Positions 16,528-24,876 of a DNA stretch of 25,927 nt are shown here, piece by piece. Source of the stretch: CBDAKK01 sp965216965 (GTDB lineage: Bacteria > Spirochaetota > Spirochaetia > WTKD01 > G963693115). How positions within the stretch are numbered: the stretch's first letter is position 1; each line of letters begins with the position of its first letter. The notes below the pieces were generated by a model, which saw only the letters and a list, made by a program, of their open reading frames with translations, searched no databases and was not told the DNA's origin. The stretch covers positions 1 through 25,927 of the forward strand of contig CBDCGX010000054.1 in the NCBI GenBank assembly GCA_965216965.1, written 5' to 3'. The position numbers were made by a program, and so were the translations under genes.

Positions 16528-18177
16528 TTATTGTGATATTGGAATGAGCATTATTCTAAAGCCTACATACGGGGTTGCCCATGTTGGTGGATGAGATGCA
16601 TTTCGTGTTGTTGACATTGATATTTTTAATGAATTAGAAGGAGCCTCATAAAATCCGCTTATAAAACGTTTTTTTGTTTTAGTAATAAAACTTCCGCCAA
16701 GTATGATTTTTTCACTTCCGTATAAGGGCCCCGTATATTTTGCGAAATTTGGAAGAGGACTGTACCATGATTCTGTCCATTCCCAGAGACTTCCCATAAG
16801 AGATGTCTGTGAGTTTTGTGAAGAAGGTGCAAAAATTGTTTCTCCATCTTGAGATATGATTTCATCAAGTTGCACTCCGTTTGGATAGCGTATAGCAGCG
16901 GCTCTCCATTCAAACTCATTTGGGATTTTTGCTTTATAGCCTAGTGGTTTTGCATATGAATTTACCCATTTTGCAAATTCTACTGCATCATAGTAGCTTA
17001 CATAACGGAGAGGACGAGAGGGGGTACGTTCTGGGTTAAAATCTTTAAGATATGAGTTTTGATGATCTTTTGATATATATGATTTTCCAGTTTTTTCCCA
17101 ATTGGGATTCCCCTTTAGAAATGCTGCGAATGCATTTTGAGTTACTTCGTGAGAAAGAATAAAAAATGGTTCAATGCGTATTGTTAAGATCGGGGAGGTA
17201 TCAGTTTTGTTGTCTGTTTTTGTTTCTAGAAAGAAGCGAGTAGCACCTGTATTTGTATTGATTGTTCTTAGATTATAAGAGAGTGTAGTAGCATCTACCC
17301 TTTTAAAGGGAAGTACTATGCCATTATTTAAAGGTATGTTTTTTTGTTTTGGAAGGGTAAAGAGGTTTTTATATGGCGATGTTAAATGGGTGGATACAAA
17401 TGAGGGAAGAGAAAGAATATTATTTGCAGAATTTGATTGTGAATATGTGATCAATGCACGTAGTTTTTGTGATGCAAATGTATCTAAGAATGAAATATAG
17501 TTTGTTATAAGCTCATTCGTTGTATAAAGTTGAAAAAGAGAGTCCATTATAGATGAGGGTGACGTATCGGGTGATTTTAGGAGAGTATTTAAATAGGGGA
17601 GTGATTGGACAAATAATTGCTGCTTAAATATTTTTGTATCAATTACACCTCCTCTTATGGAGTTAAGTATGTCTATTATTGGTGAAGGAGTTGAAAACCC
17701 TGTTCTGAGATATGGGTTTATGCTCCATGCTGCAAGATTTTGTATTGTTTTTTGTATAAGATTTTGAGAATTTTTAATATTTAAAACTATATGTCTGTTC
17801 AAAGTAGCATTACTTGATTTTCGTAAAAATATTTTCCGTTTTGTATAGATAGTTTCAGATTTAGAAGTTCCCCGAAAAGATACAACAAGCATATGCTTGC
17901 CAGGAGAGACAATTTTTTTGAGAGGGGTACTCCCCTCATAACGATTGTCTATAAATACTGCCGCATTATTGGGATAGGAAGTAATAGAGACGTATTGTCC
18001 TTGAAAGAAAAAAAACGATGGAGAGAAAATAAGGAGAATAATCCCCAAGATGATTATCCCCCATAGTATGGGAATATACACAAGAGGGGGAATCCCTAAG
18101 ATGTTTTTTAATATAACGGAATGAGAAGTACTATGAGATTGAGATGGTGTTTTTTGTTTTTTGTTTTTTTCTTCCAT
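16528..18177 (-). CDS. membrane-anchored PEGA / formylglycine-enzyme-like protein
   Basis: This 549-residue protein has a polar cytoplasmic start and one membrane helix (about 33-57). A PEGA domain follows, with YVSITSYPNNAAVFIDNRYE and GSTPLKKIVSPGKHMLVVS near residues 62-100. Next comes a middle region without known motif. A C-terminal SUMF1/FGE-type domain starts at about residue 325: FFILSHEVTQNAFAAFL, RPLRYVSYYDAVEFAKWVN, IPNEFEWRAAA, SLWEWTESWY and a terminal YVGFRIM. The active-site cysteine pair of true formylglycine-generating enzymes is not seen, so a catalytic role is doubtful; such proteins are often surface or cell-wall-associated. Its close fit to smpB (5 bases) makes it the first gene of the smpB-phosphatase-ssrA row. 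The frame is intact. Confidence 0.75.
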   Translation of the reverse strand: MEEKNKKQKTPSQSHSTSHSVILKNILGIPPLVYIPILWGIIILGIILLIFSPSFFFFQGQYVSITSYPNNAAVFIDNRYEGSTPLKKIVSPGKHMLVVSFRGTSKSETIYTKRKIFLRKSSNATLNRHIVLNIKNSQNLIQKTIQNLAAWSINPYLRTGFSTPSPIIDILNSIRGGVIDTKIFKQQLFVQSLPYLNTLLKSPDTSPSSIMDSLFQLYTTNELITNYISFLDTFASQKLRALITYSQSNSANNILSLPSFVSTHLTSPYKNLFTLPKQKNIPLNNGIVLPFKRVDATTLSYNLRTINTNTGATRFFLETKTDNKTDTSPILTIRIEPFFILSHEVTQNAFAAFLKGNPNWEKTGKSYISKDHQNSYLKDFNPERTPSRPLRYVSYYDAVEFAKWVNSYAKPLGYKAKIPNEFEWRAAAIRYPNGVQLDEIISQDGETIFAPSSQNSQTSLMGSLWEWTESWYSPLPNFAKYTGPLYGSEKIILGGSFITKTKKRFISGFYEAPSNSLKISMSTTRNASHPPTWATPYVGFRIMLIPISQ

Positions 18178-18382
18178 GATTAAATTATTGTATACTATTT
18201 TAGTGTATAATTCAATTCTTGATGTTATATTATATCGCGGTGTAATGCCTACGCTTGCGTGTTTATAGATATGCTAATGAAAGATGCAACAAACATTGTT
18301 CTACTCGTGTATCAGAGGAATGTTTTTTTAATAACTCTTCCAGGATCCTGTTAAAGATAGGAATATATGATTTTTATACTAG

Positions 18383-18511
18383 AAACTAACGATTTTTGAT
18401 ATACCAAATTCTGCTACAATGATAAGTGATGGTGATTTTTATAGTGGCACACTAATAACTCTTAGATTAGGGGATGCTGCGGAAATGATAGAAACTTTTA
18501 CTTTAGTCTAG
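18383..18511 (+). pseudogene. unidentified coding remnant
   Basis: A 43-codon open stretch (ends TAG at 18509) has protein-like composition: KLTIFDIPNSATMIS, then GTLITLRLGDAAEMIETF. A further piece in another frame, SRLYNDILGQTEKAFWG, follows within 80 bases, so a decayed gene is plausible. Neither a family nor a start could be recognised, and chance openness cannot be excluded. Confidence 0.25.
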
Positions 18512-18625
18512 CAAGACGCACAACAATATAAGCCTTAAGCAGGCTTTATAATGATATCTTAGGACAGACAGAAAAAGCATTTTGGGGGGGGGCTACTACG
18601 AATACGTGAGGATAGCACGTTATTA

Positions 18626-18654
18626 TGATAATTATTATACTATAATCATTATCA
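18626..18654. promoter_or_regulatory. 29-base palindrome resembling a Fur-family box
   Basis: The arms TGATAATTATTATA and TATAATCATTATCA flank a central C and are complementary at 13 of 14 positions. The right half differs by one base from the GATAATCATTATC half of the classical Fur consensus. A TATAAT lies inside it (18641-18646), so a bound repressor would cover a promoter of lepB, which starts at 18700. The regulator is inferred only from similarity to the consensus; no fur gene is in view. Confidence 0.4.
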
Positions 18655-18699
18655 CAATAGATAATTATATAATGTAATTATAATTGAGTTGAAGAGTAG

Positions 18700-19644
18700 A
18701 TGATTATGATAGCAAAGAACATTGTTCGTATAACAGAAAGATATCTTACATATAGAAAAAGGAAGCAAGAAAAACAAAAAGAAAAAGGGAAAAAACAAGG
18801 GGTAATAAAAGATTGGCTATATTCTTTTTTATGGGCTGTAGGAGTAGTGCTATTACTTAATCAGTATTTTTTACAAGGATATCAAATACCATCAGGATCA
18901 ATGATCCCTACGCTTACACTAAAAGATAGAATATTTGTAAATAAACTTATATATGGTCCAGAATTACTTCCAACTTTTAAAAAACTTCCGAGTATTATTA
19001 CACCTAAACGCTTTGATGTGGTAGTATTTCAGAGCAAGGAATATTTAAGCAGAGGGGTGTTGTTTGAAGTAGCACAACGAATTCTTTATATGCTTACACT
19101 TTCTTTAGTAGACATAAATAGAGATAGTTTTGGTAAACCTAAAGTTCAATTTTTAATTAAACGACTTATAGGAATAGGAGGGGATACCATTAGGTATTTT
19201 GAAAACTCACTTCAATATAAACTTAAGGCCATGGACGATTGGCATGATGAAATGTCCTTTAGGAAAATAATGGGGGGGGATTTTCCCATAGTTCCTCCTG
19301 ATGACAAGAAACGTATTATAGAAAAAAAAGATACTGCAAAACAATATGCAGAACAATGGTATGAAAGTAAGAATTTATTTGTAGAAAGGTTTCTGAGCTA
19401 TGATGAGTACATGCTTGCTGGAATGTATGCATATGAGCTATTTCCTAGTACTATTGCACCTCCCTTGCGATATGAAGAATACAAAAATGGTATATATATT
19501 CCCCAAGGAGATTACTTTTTTATGGGTGACAACAGAAATAATTCATATGATAGTAGGTTTTATGGAACGGTTTCTAAAAAAAACATACTCGGAAAAGCTT
19601 TTATTATTTATTTCCCTTTTAGTCGAGTAGGAAAAATACGATAA
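18700..19644 (+). CDS. lepB: signal peptidase I
   Basis: This 314-residue membrane-bound serine peptidase of family S26 removes signal peptides outside the inner membrane. A basic cytoplasmic start precedes the membrane helix (about 40-60). Then come the Ser motif IPSGSMIPTL with catalytic Ser67, the Lys motif FLIKRLIGIGGD with catalytic Lys154, and the box E signature MGDNRNNSYDSRFYG. A large insertion between the Lys motif and box E, rich in charged residues, makes it longer than the Gram-positive type. A run of eight G (19272-19279) lies in the coding region as ATG GGG GGG GAT. The start is the ATG at 18700 or 18706. The TAA stop overlaps the ATG of the paralogue by one base. Confidence 0.92.
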   Translation: MIMIAKNIVRITERYLTYRKRKQEKQKEKGKKQGVIKDWLYSFLWAVGVVLLLNQYFLQGYQIPSGSMIPTLTLKDRIFVNKLIYGPELLPTFKKLPSIITPKRFDVVVFQSKEYLSRGVLFEVAQRILYMLTLSLVDINRDSFGKPKVQFLIKRLIGIGGDTIRYFENSLQYKLKAMDDWHDEMSFRKIMGGDFPIVPPDDKKRIIEKKDTAKQYAEQWYESKNLFVERFLSYDEYMLAGMYAYELFPSTIAPPLRYEEYKNGIYIPQGDYFFMGDNRNNSYDSRFYGTVSKKNILGKAFIIYFPFSRVGKIR

Positions 19645-20342
19645 TGGAGGGAATAAGTCAGTTTTATCTCAATGAATCTCCACCACAGAAGAATATTTTA
19701 ATTCGAATTTTTACATTTTATATGAGTGTTGTATTTTTTTACGTGTTGCTATCATCGTGGGGAGTGAAATTTATTTCTATATCCTATGATAATATGACAG
19801 AAATATTCCCATCATTATCTCAAAAACTTGAAAAAAGTGAAAAGAAAACACAAAAGGCGGTTGTGCTTTCGTCGGCATATGGTCTTCATTTTTTTAATAC
19901 AATTCTTGCTTTTAAGAAACCAGAAAAAGGAGATGTGGTTCTCGTAAGACTTGGTCATCTTCAAAATAGAAACTCTTTTCAAAATGGAAATATACTTCCC
20001 GTAATGTTTATTCAAATAATAAAAGACATAGTTCGCATTGCAACACTCGGAATAGTGAAAGGTGGTGCACAATATTCTCTTTTGAGAGTAGCTGCTATAG
20101 AAAATGAAACAATTACTTTTTCGGGTAAAGGTATTATAAATTCTAAAAAAAATGATGATGCAGAATTTATTCCCTATATTGATGGAATAAAGACAATTAC
20201 AGTGCCTTCTAAGCATGTGTTTTTAATGGGGAATCGCACATATGAAATAGATAGTAGGTATATAGGAACATTTCCACTTTATAAAATACAAGGGAAGGTG
20301 TGGGCTTTTATAGGACCTATATGGAACATGGTTGGTAAATGA
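19644..20342 (+). CDS. signal-peptidase-like protein lacking the catalytic dyad
   Basis: This 232-residue protein is translationally coupled to lepB (TAATG overlap). It has one membrane helix (about 20-42) and a recognisable S26 fold. Box E is present as GNRTYEIDSRYIGTFPLYKI, and GDVVLVRLG matches the peptidase beta core. The Ser motif is replaced (SISYDNMTEIFPSL against IPSGSMIPTL, so Ser becomes Asn). The Lys motif reads YSLLRVAAIENETI instead of FLIKRLIGIGGDTI, so Lys becomes Leu. It is therefore probably inactive as a peptidase. A partner, chaperone or regulator of LepB is a reasonable guess. The frame is fully open, which argues for selection rather than decay. Confidence 0.75.
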   Translation: MEGISQFYLNESPPQKNILIRIFTFYMSVVFFYVLLSSWGVKFISISYDNMTEIFPSLSQKLEKSEKKTQKAVVLSSAYGLHFFNTILAFKKPEKGDVVLVRLGHLQNRNSFQNGNILPVMFIQIIKDIVRIATLGIVKGGAQYSLLRVAAIENETITFSGKGIINSKKNDDAEFIPYIDGIKTITVPSKHVFLMGNRTYEIDSRYIGTFPLYKIQGKVWAFIGPIWNMVGK

Positions 20343-20505
20343 TTTTTTGTTTTGCAGAAATATTAAACAAACTTTTAAAATTGAAGACGATTGGTTCTCA
20401 TTATTAATATAGGAAATGACACCCTTACATATTATTTTTGTTTATTAAATAGACTAGTTCTTTGTGATACAATATTTTATATAAAGGGAGTAAAAAGAGG
20501 TAATT

Positions 20506-21232
20506 ATGTCGGGACATAGTAAATGGTCTACTATTAAGCATAAAAAAGGTGCTGCAGATGCTGTTCGAGGAAAAATTTTTAGTCGAATGTCAAAAGAGAT
20601 TATTATGGCAGTAAAAAAAGGAGGAGTCGATCCCGATGCAAATGCACGATTGAGAACTGCTATTTCTAAGGCAAGAAGTGTTAACATGCCAAATGATAAT
20701 ATCGCACGAGCAATTAAAAAAGAGGATCGGGCAATAATGAGAAAGAAAATTACGAAGAAGTGGTATATGAAGGATATGGACATGGTGGAGTTGCAATACT
20801 CGTACAATGTCTTACAGACAATAAAAACAGAACGGCATCAGATGTGAGGTATGCTTTTAATAAATGGGGAGGATCTTTAGGAGAAACAGGGTGTGTATCA
20901 TACCTTTTTAATCGAAAAGGGCTAATTGTATACGATGCCTTCTATTTATAAAGAAGAAGAAATATTTGAAATAGCACTTGATGGCGGGGCAGAAGATGTA
21001 CAAACAGGTGATGGTGTAATAGAGGTTACGAGTACTCCCCGAAAATTTTGAGGCACTTTTGCATGTACTTGAACAAAAAGAATACAAGGCACTCCAGGCT
21101 GCTATCATGCTACTTCCTTCATCTTATGTATCTCATAATACGGAAACAAATGAAAAAGTTATAAAACTTTTAGAAAAGCTTGAAGAACTTGACGATGTAC
21201 AAGCGGTATCGCATAATCTTGATATTACATAA
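20506..21232 (+). pseudogene. yebC: YebC/PmpR-family protein, several frameshifts
   Basis: YebC/TACO1-family proteins bind ribosomes or DNA and help translation of difficult sequences or regulate transcription. The order of pieces is complete: MSGHSKWSTIKHKKGAAD with SRMSKEIIMAVK and DNIARAIKK, then YEEVVYEGYGHGGVAILVQ and NRTASDVRYAFNKWGGSLG. EEEIFEIALDGGAEDVQ follows, and NFEALLHVLEQKEY with KLLEKLEELDDVQAVSHNL up to the stop at 21230-21232. Three frame changes are needed, at about 20716-20725, 20936-20945 and in the CCCC at 21037-21040. The total of about 242 residues is the usual length. GAGGT precedes the ATG. The ruvC start lies 18 bases beyond, as in many bacteria. Confidence 0.85.
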
Positions 21233-21250
21233 AATGCAACGAGGCATATC

Positions 21251-21736
21251 ATGTTTATAGTGGGCGTAGACCCAGGACTTGCGTCTTTAGGATGGGGAAT
21301 TATTTCTATTGAACAGAAGACAGGACAGGATATATGCTACCATGCACATGGGGTCATCACAACACAAGCAAAAAGAAAAATATCGCAACGGTTACTTGAT
21401 ATTGAAAGACAGTTTGATGCGCTTCTTTTGAGGTATAATCCTTTTGTACTTGCATATGAGAAACAATTTTTTGTCAAGAATGTTACAAGTGGATTGGAAG
21501 TAGCACATGCGCTTGGCGTTATTTTACTTACGTGTGCAAAAAGAAATATTGAGGTGTATTCGTATACTCCCCTTCAGATTAAGAAACAGATAACGGGAAA
21601 AGCTCAGGCAAAAAAAGAGATTGTAGAAAAACTAGTATGTTTACAGTTTGGTATAGATGTAATAAATATCCACCATTCATCTGATGCATTAGCTGTAGCA
21701 CTTACGCATTGTGCTTCCATTTATAATCCTTTTTAA
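21251..21736 (+). CDS. ruvC: Holliday junction resolvase RuvC
   Basis: This 161-residue endonuclease cuts four-way junctions processed by RuvAB. The acidic active site is intact: Asp7 in GVDPGLASLGWG, Glu70 in AYEKQFF, and HHSSDALAVALTH with His142 and Asp145. His at the third position is also found in Thermus RuvC, so it is not a loss. TPLQIKKQITGKAQAKK is the DNA-binding segment. The length is typical and the frame is open. The ATG at 21251 follows CGAGG, 18 bases after yebC; ruvA starts 51 bases downstream. Confidence 0.93.
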   Translation: MFIVGVDPGLASLGWGIISIEQKTGQDICYHAHGVITTQAKRKISQRLLDIERQFDALLLRYNPFVLAYEKQFFVKNVTSGLEVAHALGVILLTCAKRNIEVYSYTPLQIKKQITGKAQAKKEIVEKLVCLQFGIDVINIHHSSDALAVALTHCASIYNPF

Positions 21737-21787
21737 GAAAAAAAATCCTACACTGTAAAAGTAAAAACATGGTACAATTCACACAGC

Positions 21788-22448
21788 ATGATACATAGTA
21801 TTACAGGCATTATAACAATTATAGATTCTGACTATGTTCACATATGTGTTAATGGAATTGAGTATGGTCTGTGTGTTTCTTTGCAGAGTAGAGAGCGTCT
21901 TTTGCCCTTTTTACGTAAAGAATGCAAGGTATTTACTTTTTTACATATATCAGATAGGCATGTAGAATTATATGGGTTTGCATTGCAAAGTGAAAAGAAT
22001 CTATTTTTATCTTTGCAAAAAGTGGAAGGTATAGGCCCTAAAGCTGCATTACGAATTCTTTCACATACGAACCCACAGCAATTTATGGATTATGTACAGT
22101 CACATGATATAAAAGGATTGTCAACTTTACCGGGAGTAGGGAAAAAAAAAGCAAGTAAAATATTGCCTTGCGTTAGAAGATGTATTTAGGATTATTCCCT
22201 CTTCTCAAGAGGATGATTCTATTCAAGAAAAAAAGACTGAAGAGGAACTTATTGTTAGAGCGATTTGTGATATGGGATATAATGTAGAAGAAGTAAAGAG
22301 TGCTGTACGTCATGCAATATCTATAGTGTGTAATAGTGAAAATAAAAATAATGATCATGAAGATATACGTTTTCTTGTAAGAAAAGAAGAAGGAAAAATA
22401 ATGAAAGAAGCTATTTCATTTTTAGAATCATCATATGATGTAAGATGA
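21788..22448 (+). pseudogene. ruvA: Holliday junction DNA helicase subunit RuvA, one frameshift
   Basis: RuvA binds four-way junctions and loads RuvB. The first frame holds the OB-fold domain (MIHSITGIITIIDSDYVHI) and the two helix-hairpin-helix motifs: VEGIGPKAALRILS and LPGVGKKKASKIL. It then runs out at 22189. The next frame continues as LALEDVFRIIPS and the C-terminal domain III, with AICDMGYNVEEVKSAVRHAI, to a TGA at 22446-22448. Removing one C of the CC at 22166-22167 joins them as KILLALEDVF, giving about 220 residues. If real, the shift removes domain III, which contacts RuvB. ruvB starts 10 bases later. Confidence 0.88.
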
Positions 22449-22458
22449 GAGTTATTGT

Positions 22459-23493
22459 ATGAAGAAAAATATACAAGAGCCGTCCAATACGCGTGATATA
22501 AATTCTCCAGGGCATAGTTCGTGGTATGTCAATAAAGAAAAAATAGATATGTCTTTACGTCCTAAAAGATTAGATCAATTTCTGGGACAAGAACAACTTA
22601 AAAAAAATATTGCACTTTATATCCATGCCTCAAAACAAAGAGGAGATGCACTTGATCATGTGTTTTTTAGTGGCTCCCACGGATTGGGGAAAACAACGCT
22701 TTCATGCATAATAGCACAAGAATTAGGAAGTGATATAAAAATTACTAGTGCACCTATTATAGATAAGCCTAAGGATATTATAGGAATACTTTCTACTATT
22801 GATGCTAATAGTATTTTATTTATAGATGAAATACACAGATTAAAGGCTCCCATAGAGGAGATTTTATATTCTGCTATGGAAGATTTTATGGTAGACTGGG
22901 TGGTAGGTAGTGGGTTAGAGGCACATGCAGTACGTATACCAATACAACGATTTACTCTTATAGCTGCTACTACGCAACCCGAAAGAGTTTCTTCGCCACT
23001 CTATAGTCGTTTTGGTATACACGAACGACTTGATCTTTATACAGATGATGACTTAAGTAAAATTATTATGAGATCTGCATATATTTTAAAAGTGCCCATA
23101 GAGCCAGATGCTGCATATATGATTGGAAGTATGAGTAGAGGTACTCCTCGGTATGGGAACAGTTTATTAAGAAGAGTTCGAGATTTTGCACAAGTAAAAG
23201 CAAATGGAGAAATAACAAAAGAAATTGTAATATTAAGTGCTAAAGAACTAGGTATAGATAATAATGGATTAGAGTATACAGATAGGAAAATATTAAAAGT
23301 ATTGGCAGACAATTTCTCTGGAAAACCAGTGGGGTTAAAAACGCTTGCAATTGCTGTAAATGAAAATCCGCAGAGTTTAGAAGACTTTTGGGAAGTGTAT
23401 CTTATAAAAAAAGGATATAATAAATCGCACTCCACAGGGAAGACAGATTACACAGAAAGGTCTTTCATTGCTTGGAAGAGAAAATCAGAATAA
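22459..23493 (+). CDS. ruvB: Holliday junction branch-migration ATPase RuvB (divergent)
   Basis: This 344-residue AAA+ motor is recognised by SLRPKRLDQFLGQEQLKKN, the Walker A region at 72-80, and Walker B LFIDEIHRL. Sensor 1/arginine finger SSPLYSRFGI and LLRRVRDFAQVKANGEIT are also present. Two strongly conserved places differ. Walker A reads GSHGLGKTT where RuvB normally has GPPGLGKTT. The C-terminal winged helix has YLIKKGYNKSHSTGKT where RTPRGR is usual. The catalytic Lys78 and Thr79 remain, so ATPase activity is likely. There is a longer polar N terminus (about 30 residues). The frame is open. Confidence 0.92.
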   Translation: MKKNIQEPSNTRDINSPGHSSWYVNKEKIDMSLRPKRLDQFLGQEQLKKNIALYIHASKQRGDALDHVFFSGSHGLGKTTLSCIIAQELGSDIKITSAPIIDKPKDIIGILSTIDANSILFIDEIHRLKAPIEEILYSAMEDFMVDWVVGSGLEAHAVRIPIQRFTLIAATTQPERVSSPLYSRFGIHERLDLYTDDDLSKIIMRSAYILKVPIEPDAAYMIGSMSRGTPRYGNSLLRRVRDFAQVKANGEITKEIVILSAKELGIDNNGLEYTDRKILKVLADNFSGKPVGLKTLAIAVNENPQSLEDFWEVYLIKKGYNKSHSTGKTDYTERSFIAWKRKSE

Positions 23494-23501
23494 AGATTCT
23501 A

Positions 23502-23516
23502 ACCTTTTTTAAAGGT
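23502..23516. terminator. possible bidirectional terminator
   Basis: ACCTTT, a TTT loop and AAAGGT form a 6-base stem between the convergent ends of ruvB and the gene at 23522. It is small and AT-rich; only its place supports the call. Confidence 0.3.
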
Positions 23517-23521
23517 ACATT

Positions 23522-24139
23522 TTAATATGTTGTATCATCCATGAGTTTAAATTCTTGTACAACACGTTCTATGCGAGATAGTTCTCGTTTTATTATTTTT
23601 GAGTAGTCAAGGGTCTTATTTCTAATTCTTGTATATTCGTCTTTCCAATATTGTATTTTTGGAAGATACATAAAATATACATTCATATCTCTTATATTTT
23701 GGGAATATTTTTTTGCTTCATCCCAGTAGTTTTCTGAATATTCGATGAGCATTGTAGCTTTTTTCATGCTACGAATACTCATGTCTCTGTAAGGACTGTT
23801 ATAAAAAAATGCATTAAATTTCATATAACCTGCTCCCCATTGTAGGTATTGTTTGGTGAGGAGAAGATTTACATGCATCAAAAATAAATTTCTATACCAT
23901 TCCCATTCTTGTTTTGTTTTTATAGAAGCAAGTGCATTAAGAGGATTGGTAAAGTCAGCTTTAAGAGTGTTTGTGAGCCACAGGATATTTTCTGCATAGT
24001 TTTCTGGGTACATTGTAAGATGCTTGTGATATAATTTATAAATTTGCTCTTTATACATTAATCTGTATCCAGGAAAAGAATATGTAAAATGTGAAATGAG
24101 TACTAATATTGCTAGAAAAAGAATGAATTTATATTTCAC
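23522..24139 (-). CDS. secreted protein of unknown function
   Basis: This 205-residue protein begins with a clear signal peptide, MKYKFILFLAILVLISHFTYS (cleavage about residue 21). The mature part is rich in Tyr, Lys and Glu. It appears all-helical, with heptad-like stretches near the C terminus (IIKRELSRIERVVQEFKL) that may form a coiled coil. No known domain was recognised. It is probably periplasmic or outer-membrane-associated. It is co-directional with tmk (53-base gap) and convergent with ruvB. The frame is open. A spirochaete-specific hypothetical is likely but unproven. Confidence 0.6.
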   Translation of the reverse strand: MKYKFILFLAILVLISHFTYSFPGYRLMYKEQIYKLYHKHLTMYPENYAENILWLTNTLKADFTNPLNALASIKTKQEWEWYRNLFLMHVNLLLTKQYLQWGAGYMKFNAFFYNSPYRDMSIRSMKKATMLIEYSENYWDEAKKYSQNIRDMNVYFMYLPKIQYWKDEYTRIRNKTLDYSKIIKRELSRIERVVQEFKLMDDTTY

Positions 24140-24192
24140 ATTATATGTAATCGGAACAAAATGATATAAGTTTATTTTTGTATAGCATAGAT

Positions 24193-24817
24193 TTATATAT
24201 TGAAAAGTTTCTTTATACGTGTAAAAATATTTCCTGCGATTATTTTTTCGTTTTGGGATGCATCTATAATGTGTATAGGAGGTATAGGAATATCAGATAT
24301 ACAATTGAGAAACATATTATCATAATGTTTTTCAACTTGTAAGAGAAAATGCTCTGATTCTAAGTTGTCTTTTTTCCTTTTAATACGGGAGAGTGATTTT
24401 TTTATATTTATTTTGAGATATAGGACAAGGTCTGGTTTTGGAAAAGACATATTAATTGTAGCTATATGTTTTTTTAGAGAGGGGTTTCCTTGATACGCAA
24501 GTGATGAGTATACATATCTATCACAAATTATGTGTTTTCCCAATTTACGTTGTTCTTCTATTCCATTATTTCCATATACATGCTCATAACGATCTGCTGC
24601 AAACAGATAGGAAAAGACAGCAGGAGCAGTATTAGATTGTGAGAAATTTAGAGTGTAATAAATTTCTTATAAACGAGCCAATTACACCGTTTTGTGGCTC
24701 GTATGTTAAAACACAAGGAATGCTGAGAGAAATAAGTTTCTGATGAAGAAGAGAGCATTGGGTTGTTTTTCCACTTCCGTCGATACCTTCAAATACTATA
24801 AATTTACCTGTTGCCAT
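24193..24817 (-). pseudogene. tmk: thymidylate kinase, one frameshift
   Basis: Tmk phosphorylates dTMP to dTDP and is essential in almost all bacteria. The first frame (24817-24632) has the P-loop FEGIDGSGKTTQ (residues 9-20) and YEPQNGVIGSFIRNLL. The second has NTAPAVFSYLFAADRYEHV, then GKHIICDRYVYSSLAYQG (DRY motif), PDLVLYLKI and the LID-like RIKRKKDNLESEHF, ending at 24193. The switch is at about 24632-24640; one base is extra or two are missing. The rejoined length of about 208 residues is normal. Because the enzyme is essential and everything else is conserved, a sequence error or a second copy elsewhere is more likely than true loss. Confidence 0.87.
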
Positions 24818-24833
24818 TATTTTATATAAATGT

Positions 24834-24862
24834 TTGTAATTATACTGTCATAATAGTATACT
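24834..24862 (+). promoter_or_regulatory. promoter very close to the start of the last gene
   Basis: TTGTAA (24834-24839) and TATACT (24857-24862) are 17 bases apart. Transcription would begin near 24869, only about 8 bases before the ATG at 24877, giving an almost leaderless mRNA. No Shine-Dalgarno sequence is visible there, in agreement. Confidence 0.4.
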
Positions 24863-24876
24863 AAAAACACAATAAA

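Larger units (their letters stand above)
18178..18699. other. intergenic region with coding remnants, poly-G tract and palindrome
   Basis: This 520-base gap has no intact gene. Short open pieces suggest an eroded gene on the plus strand. MLMKDATNIVLLVYQRNVF begins near 18272. KLTIFDIPNSATMISDGDF opens a 43-codon stretch at 18383-18511. SRLYNDILGQTEKAFWG is near 18540-18590. No family is recognised. A nine-G run is at 18584-18592 and a 29-base palindrome at 18626-18654. Confidence 0.45.

Noticed and set aside
19815..20216. Minus-strand open frame of 133 codons inside the lepB paralogue
   Set aside because: Low-complexity aromatic composition with no family resemblance; it lies opposite a recognisable S26-like protein.
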